Shown here piece by piece: positions 6,755 to 10,583 of a stretch of 10,583 nt of DNA. The stretch is from CAKSQF01 sp964569225. GTDB taxonomy: Bacteria; Bacillota; Clostridia; Oscillospirales; CAG-272. Location: contig CAZMTU010000087.1 of the NCBI GenBank assembly GCA_964569225.1, positions 1 to 10,583 on the forward strand, in the 5' to 3' direction. How positions within the stretch are numbered: position 1 is the first letter of the stretch; every line of letters starts with the position of its first letter. The translations under genes were made by a program, and so were the position numbers. A model generated the notes under the pieces. The model ran no database searches and was not told the DNA's origin. It was given only the letters and a program-made list of their open reading frames with translations.

Positions 6755-6772
6755 AGAAAAATGCGCTATACT
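6744..6772 (+). promoter_or_regulatory. Internal sigma-A promoter for rpmF
   Basis: TTGACA (6744-6749) lies inside the last codons of the DUF177 gene, then 17 bases, then TATACT (6767-6772, 5 of 6). Transcription would begin near 6779, about 33 bases before the rpmF ATG. It would give L32 its own high-level supply independent of the DUF177 mRNA. Confidence 0.88.
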
Positions 6773-6811
6773 GTATGGGTATGTTGAAAGTTTAACGGGA
6801 GGTGTAGATTC

Positions 6812-6994
6812 ATGGCAGTACCAAAGAGAAAAGTATCGAAGGCAAGACGCGATAAAAGACGCTCGAATGTTTGGAAGCTGGATGCGCCCGGCATTCATAA
6901 ATGCCCCAAGTGCGGTGAATATGTTTTATTCCATAGAGTTTGCAAGAATTGCGGCACATATAAGGGCAAGGAAATCTTAAAGACTGAGGCTTGA
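6812..6994 (+). CDS. rpmF: 50S ribosomal protein L32 (bL32)
   Basis: 60 residues, the usual size. It begins MAVPKRKVSKARRDKRRS, the standard basic L32 N-terminus that threads into 23S rRNA near the peptide exit region. The zinc-ribbon cysteines are intact: CPKC (31-34) and CKNC (44-47), so this is the zinc-bound form and not the cysteine-free zinc-starvation type. GGGAGGTG (6797-6804) is 7 bases before ATG. It is served by its own promoter (6744-6772) and by read-through from the DUF177 promoter. A terminator follows 17 bases after the stop. Confidence 0.98.
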   Translation: MAVPKRKVSKARRDKRRSNVWKLDAPGIHKCPKCGEYVLFHRVCKNCGTYKGKEILKTEA

Positions 6995-7011
6995 CTTTGA
7001 AGTAAGCGGTG

Positions 7012-7043
7012 AGGGCGTGTATTTGGGCACGCCCTTATTTTCT
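7012..7043 (+). terminator. Intrinsic terminator after rpmF
   Basis: Perfect 8-bp GC-rich stem (AGGGCGTG 7012-7019 with CACGCCCT 7028-7035), 8-base loop, then TATTTTCTT. It closes the DUF177-rpmF unit. Confidence 0.9.
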
Positions 7044-7133
7044 TCATAACCGCCACGCTCGTGAGCAGCTTATTCTCATAGCGCCTAAAATTCTGTTTAT
7101 CTGTAAAACCGTTCGAAAGGAAGAATACCATTT

Positions 7134-8438
7134 ATGGTCACTGTACAGTCGGTAGAACCGGGTTCTGCCGCAGAAAAAGCAGGGGTGCTGCCCGGCGATA
7201 TCCTGCTGTCCATGAACGGGCATGAGATTTCCGACGTACTGGACTATCGTTTTTATCTCATCGACCGCTCCTTATCCTTACTGATTCACAGAGGACCGGA
7301 GCTGGTTACCTTTGAACTCCAAAAGGATGAATACGAAGACATCGGATTGGAATTTGAGACCTACCTAATGGACCGCAAGCACACCTGCCGAAATCAGTGT
7401 ATCTTCTGCTTCATTGATCAGCTTCCGCCCGGTATGCGGGATACTCTTTATTTCAAGGACGATGATTCCCGGCTGTCCTTCCTGATGGGTAACTATATCA
7501 CGCTTACCAATATGAAGGATGCGGATATTGACCGGATTATTAAAATGCACATGAGCCCCATCAATGTTTCAGTGCATACCACTTCTCCCGAACTGCGCTG
7601 CAAGATGCTGCACAACCGTTTTGCGGGCGACAGTCTTCGGCATCTCCGGCGGCTGGCGGATGCCGGCATCGCGCTGAACGCTCAAATCGTGCTCTGTAAG
7701 GGAGTCAACGACGGCGCGGAGCTTGAACGCACCATGATCGATCTCGCAAAGCTTACCCCCTCTCTGCAAAGCGCTGCAATTGTGCCGGCAGGCATGACCC
7801 GCTATCGGGAAGGACTTTATCCCCTCTCGCCATTTACCCGGACAGAAGCGAGCGATGTCATTGATCAAGTGGATGCCTTTGCCGAAAAATGTTTGAAGGA
7901 AACGGGTTCCCGACTCTTTTTCTGCTCAGACGAGCTTTATTTACAGGCAGGACGGGCGCTGCCCGAAGCTGACTACTACGAAGGATATCCTCAGCTTGAC
8001 AACGGTGTAGGCATGATTACCTCTATGCGGGAAGAATTCTTAGCGGAACTGCCCTATCTGGAAGAGGACTATAATATTCAAAAGACCTTTTCCTTCTCCA
8101 TCGCTACCGGCGCGGCGGCGTATGGCTTCATCTCCGAGATCACGGCGGCATTGTGTGAGCACTGCCCCAATCTGACCGGACAAGTCTACCGAATCGAAAA
8201 CAATTTTTTCGGACCGCAAATCACTGTTGCAGGTCTGCTCTGTGGCTGCGATTTATATGAACAGTTAAAAGACAAACCGTTAGGCGGCAAGCTGTTCATT
8301 TCCTCCAACATGCTTCGAGATGCCGGCGACCTCTTTTTAGATGACTGGTCACTGTCTGAGTTGTCGGACAAGCTCGGTGTTCCGATTCAGCCGGTAAACA
8401 CCGACGGCGCTGAATTTATCCGAAGCATATTGGAATAA
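7134..8438 (+). CDS. PDZ - radical SAM - DUF512 iron-sulfur protein
   Basis: 434 residues. The N-terminal PDZ-like domain (about 1-70) contains VEPGSAAEKAGVLPGDILLSMNG. A radical SAM cluster motif CxxxCxxC follows at Cys85, Cys89 and Cys92 (CRNQCIFC, then FIDQLPPGMRDTLYFKDDD), which should hold a 4Fe-4S cluster and cleave S-adenosylmethionine. The rest of the core includes GNYITLTN, INVSVHTTSPELR and NAQIVLCKGVNDG. The second half is the DUF512 domain (VPAGMTRYREGLYPL, FFCSDELYLQAGR, DNGVGMITSM, IENNFFGPQITVAGLL). The family is widespread in Clostridia and Cyanobacteria; its reaction is not established. GGAAG (7119-7123) is 10 bases before ATG. It sits upstream of der and plsY, a recurrent arrangement in Clostridia that hints at a ribosome- or envelope-related role, but that is inference. 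No clear promoter is seen; the rpmF terminator implies one in 7044-7110. Confidence 0.92.
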   Translation: MVTVQSVEPGSAAEKAGVLPGDILLSMNGHEISDVLDYRFYLIDRSLSLLIHRGPELVTFELQKDEYEDIGLEFETYLMDRKHTCRNQCIFCFIDQLPPGMRDTLYFKDDDSRLSFLMGNYITLTNMKDADIDRIIKMHMSPINVSVHTTSPELRCKMLHNRFAGDSLRHLRRLADAGIALNAQIVLCKGVNDGAELERTMIDLAKLTPSLQSAAIVPAGMTRYREGLYPLSPFTRTEASDVIDQVDAFAEKCLKETGSRLFFCSDELYLQAGRALPEADYYEGYPQLDNGVGMITSMREEFLAELPYLEEDYNIQKTFSFSIATGAAAYGFISEITAALCEHCPNLTGQVYRIENNFFGPQITVAGLLCGCDLYEQLKDKPLGGKLFISSNMLRDAGDLFLDDWSLSELSDKLGVPIQPVNTDGAEFIRSILE

Positions 8439-8809
8439 CAGATCTGTTCCGGCTCCCCCGCATAAAAATTTTCAGAGCGCTTGGGAAAACGAACCGCAAA
8501 GTCAACCGCCCCTTTCCCTTTAATCGGAAAGCTTTTTGAAAAGCGGTCCGTCGGTTTGCGCTTCACAATCAGTAAGCCCCTGTAAAAACCTTATCAAACA
8601 CGCCATTTTAAAGCTCATAAAATTATTAAGGACCTTCTTATAAAAACTTCTTGATAAAGTTTGAAGCAGCGTCTCAAAAAATAAATCTAACTCCAACAGA
8701 TACCGAAAAGATTCCAGCTTCTGTGTCAGTATAACGTGAGATGGCTGCGCATTTGCTGCACAGTCTGTATAAAAATCTGGCCGTATGGCAGAAAGGGATG
8801 GTCATAGCT
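8439..8809 (+). other. 371-base stretch without a recognised gene before der
   Basis: No convincing ORF, tRNA or known riboswitch signature. Seen: a 12-bp palindrome AACAGATCTGTT (8437-8448) over the stop of the previous gene; an imperfect hairpin at 8525-8550 (GCTTT/AAAGC plus CGGA/TCCG around a 2x2 internal loop) without a T-tract; a small AAACTT/AAGTTT repeat near 8645-8663; and a lone TATAAC (8730-8735) that could be a -10 but lacks a good -35. The der promoter is probably here but I cannot place it. Confidence 0.5.
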
Positions 8810-10147
8810 ATGTCCAAACCAATTGCAGCGATCGTGGGACGCCCCAATGTGGGCAAATCGACGCTGTTCAACAAATTAGCAGGTGAGCGAATCGCCATCG
8901 TGGAGGACACGCCGGGGGTTACCCGTGACCGTATTTACTATGAAATAGAATGGCGAAATAAGCCATGTATGCTCATAGACACCGGAGGGATCGAACCCCG
9001 AACCGATGATGTGATTTTAAAACACATGCGAATGCAGGCGCAGATCGCCATCGACAGCGCTGATGTAATCATCTTTCTCTGCGATGTTCGGGCCGGTCTT
9101 ACTGCGGATGACCGCGAGATTGCCGCTATGCTGCTGCGCTCCGGCAAGCCCATAGTGCTTGCTGTCAATAAATGCGACAGCATTGGCGCCCTGCCGCCTG
9201 AATACTATGAGTTTTATGAACTGGGCTTTGCCATGGATCCTATTCCCCTCTCTTCCATTCACGGAAGCGGCACCGGCGATCTGTTGGATGCCGTATATGA
9301 CCGCTTCCCTGAACAGGAAGTGGAAGAAGAGGATGATGACCTCATAAAGGTAGCAGTCATTGGCAAACCGAACGCCGGAAAATCTTCCTTAATTAACCAT
9401 ATTTTAGGGGAGGATCGGATGATTGTTTCTGATATTGCTGGCACTACACGGGACGCGATCGATACCTACGTGGAAACACCTCAAGGACGCTTTATGTTGA
9501 TCGACACTGCCGGTATCCGCCGTCAAAGCAAGGTCGAAGACCGGATTGAAAAATACAGCGTATTGCGCGCCAAAATAGCGGTAGAACGGGCAAATGTTTG
9601 TCTGATCCTTATTGACGCCGCCGAAGGAATCACCGAACAGGACGAGAAAATCGCCGGTATTGCCCATGAAGCGGGCAAAGCATCTATTATTGTAGTCAAC
9701 AAATGGGATCTTATTGATAAAGACAACTCCACCGTGAACAGCTTCACCAATAAGATCCGCACGGCGCTTGCCTATATGCCCTATGCGCCTATTCTCTTCG
9801 TATCTGCTAAAACCGGTCAGCGGGTAACTAAGCTGTTCGATCAGATTGCATATGTTCACAATCAGGCATGCACCCGGATCACAACCGGCATGCTTAATGA
9901 TATGCTGTCGGATGCCACTACCCGAGTTCAGCCTCCCTCCGATAAGGGACGCCGCCTAAAAATCTATTATATGACGCAAGTGGGCATTCAGCCGCCCTCT
10001 TTTGTAATTTTCTGCAATGATATTCGGTTGTTTCACTATTCATATCAACGCTATATTGAAAATCAGCTCCGTGAGGTTTTCGGCTTTAACGGCACGCCCA
10101 TTAAACTGATCCTCCGGCAAAGAGGCGAGGAGGCAGGCAACCAATGA
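8810..10147 (+). CDS. der: Ribosome assembly GTPase Der (EngA)
   Basis: Essential double-GTPase of 445 residues (B. subtilis 436) that acts in maturation of the 50S subunit. GTPase 1: G1 GRPNVGKST (10-18), G2 within TPGVTRD, G3 DTGG (57-60), G4 NKCD (120-123). An acidic linker follows (about 168-177, EQEVEEEDDD). GTPase 2: G1 GKPNAGKS (185-192), AGTTRD, DTAG (232-235), NKWD (297-300). A C-terminal KH-like domain (about 360-440) contains RRLKIYYMTQVGIQPPSFVIF and FGFNGTPIKL. ATG 8810 is chosen because it gives the family start MSKPIAAIVGRPN and has GAAAGGGA (8791-8798) upstream. In-frame ATGs at 8741 and 8798 would add non-conserved residues. The stop overlaps the plsY start (ATGA). Both GTPase sites are intact. 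Confidence 0.97.
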   Translation: MSKPIAAIVGRPNVGKSTLFNKLAGERIAIVEDTPGVTRDRIYYEIEWRNKPCMLIDTGGIEPRTDDVILKHMRMQAQIAIDSADVIIFLCDVRAGLTADDREIAAMLLRSGKPIVLAVNKCDSIGALPPEYYEFYELGFAMDPIPLSSIHGSGTGDLLDAVYDRFPEQEVEEEDDDLIKVAVIGKPNAGKSSLINHILGEDRMIVSDIAGTTRDAIDTYVETPQGRFMLIDTAGIRRQSKVEDRIEKYSVLRAKIAVERANVCLILIDAAEGITEQDEKIAGIAHEAGKASIIVVNKWDLIDKDNSTVNSFTNKIRTALAYMPYAPILFVSAKTGQRVTKLFDQIAYVHNQACTRITTGMLNDMLSDATTRVQPPSDKGRRLKIYYMTQVGIQPPSFVIFCNDIRLFHYSYQRYIENQLREVFGFNGTPIKLILRQRGEEAGNQ

Positions 10148-10583
10148 CCGAGTTTCTATATAAGCTGCTATTTAACAACATCAGCAGTGAAGGCTATCTT
10201 TTTCATTTGTTCGGAATTACCGTAACTGACGGAAATATTCCGTCAGCCGGCAAGCTGGCTCCCCTTTTCCTCATAGCGTTGCTTTGGCTAATCGCTTCCT
10301 ATCTGATCGGAAGCATTAACTGCTCGCTTCTCATCTCTAAATATGCTTTCCACGATGACATTCGAAATCACGGCAGCAAAAATGCCGGTTCTACTAATAT
10401 GAACCGTACCTACGGTTCTAAGGCTGCGGCTGTAACACTTTTAGGCGATATGCTCAAGGGCGTTGTAGCAATATTGCCTGCTCAGATCTTTTTGGGGGCA
10501 AATGTAGCTTACCTCTGTGGCTTTATCTGCGTTTTAGGACACTGTTTTCCAATATTTTTTGACTTCAAGGGCGGCAAAGTAGT
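10144..10583 (+). CDS. plsY: Glycerol-3-phosphate acyltransferase PlsY, 3'-truncated by window edge
   Basis: Integral membrane enzyme that transfers acyl from acyl-phosphate to glycerol-3-phosphate, the first step of phospholipid synthesis. 146 full codons are visible. Motifs: YLIGSINCS (53-61), the usual GSIP with Asn for Pro; GSKNAGSTNMNRTYG (77-91); GDMLKG (101-106); GHCFPIFFDFKGGKVV (132-147, partly cut). Hydrophobic segments lie at about 38-62, 93-120 and 122-138. The start overlaps the der stop and has GAGGAGG (10127-10133) 10 bases upstream, so it is firm. That gives about 45 residues more than usual before the GSIx motif: MTEFLYKLLFNN..., amphipathic in look, plus a polar stretch. Typical PlsY begins only about 10 residues before it. 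Roughly the last 60-70 residues lie outside the window. Confidence 0.95.
   Translation, partial: MTEFLYKLLFNNISSEGYLFHLFGITVTDGNIPSAGKLAPLFLIALLWLIASYLIGSINCSLLISKYAFHDDIRNHGSKNAGSTNMNRTYGSKAAAVTLLGDMLKGVVAILPAQIFLGANVAYLCGFICVLGHCFPIFFDFKGGKV

Noticed and set aside
6744..6980. 78-codon ORF overlapping rpmF in another frame
   Set aside because: It starts at the TTG of a promoter -35 box and is out of frame with the unmistakable L32 gene.
7044..7133. Apparent likeness between the leaders before spoIIAA (GAGCCTAAAA) and before the DUF512 gene (GCGCCTAAAA)
   Set aside because: The shared stretch is short, surrounding bases do not align, and it is likely coincidence.
8437..8448. Perfect 12-bp palindrome AACAGATCTGTT at the end of the DUF512 gene
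   Set aside because: No loop, no T-tract, and it overlaps a stop codon; not enough to call an operator or terminator.
8741..8809. A 23-residue N-terminal extension of Der from ATG 8741
   Set aside because: Der proteins begin M-x-K-P-x-x-A-I-V-G, matching ATG 8810; the extension has no family likeness and no ribosome binding site.
9404..9859. 151-codon antisense ORF inside der
   Set aside because: A mirror of well-conserved Der coding sequence, without its own ribosome binding site or any recognisable domain.
1..10583. CRISPR arrays, insertion sequences, prophage genes, tRNA or rRNA genes, T-box or other known riboswitches
   Set aside because: Looked for and not seen: no regularly spaced repeats, transposase or phage motifs, cloverleaf ends or known aptamer signatures.

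Overview
The window looks like chromosomal DNA from an endospore-forming Clostridia-type Firmicute. The grounds are a complete spoIIAA-spoIIAB-sigF sporulation cassette, strong AAGGAGG-type ribosome binding sites, the Firmicute-style DUF177-rpmF pair, and a DUF512 radical SAM gene directly upstream of der and plsY, an order common in Clostridia. Base composition appears moderate (roughly half GC, by eye). I lean towards an Oscillospirales/Ruminococcaceae-type gut anaerobe, but that is inference from gene content, not a phylogeny. All recognised genes are on the + strand.

Layout. (1) 2-1903: the C-terminal two thirds of valyl-tRNA synthetase, cut by the window edge and closed by a textbook intrinsic terminator. 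(2) 2086-3725: spoIIAA, spoIIAB and sigF, the forespore switch. SpoIIAB holds sigma F inactive and phosphorylates SpoIIAA; dephosphorylated SpoIIAA frees sigma F. The first two genes overlap, but sigF is set apart by 132 bases that can form a long hairpin just before its ribosome binding site. (3) 3726-6098: a gene-free stretch with a strong hairpin and an almost perfect sigma-A promoter, then a 676-aa predicted lipoprotein of the GxGYxYP putative glycoside hydrolase family. This is the only accessory-looking gene here. (4) 6166-7043: a consensus sigma-A promoter, a DUF177 (YceD/YlbN) gene, a second promoter buried in its 3' end, rpmF (ribosomal protein L32) and a terminator. (5) 7134-8438: a PDZ-radical SAM-DUF512 protein of unknown reaction. 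(6) 8439-8809: 371 bases with no recognisable gene. (7) 8810-10583: der (EngA, ribosome assembly GTPase) overlapping plsY (glycerol-3-phosphate acyltransferase), which runs off the right edge.

Functionally this is mostly core translation, ribosome biogenesis, phospholipid synthesis and sporulation control. I see no CRISPR array, prophage, insertion sequence, tRNA, rRNA or defence system, and no convincing new multi-gene system. The best leads are the uncharacterised lipoprotein with its own strong promoter beside the sporulation operon, the structured spacer before sigF, the uncharacterised radical SAM protein tied to der, and the N-terminally extended PlsY.
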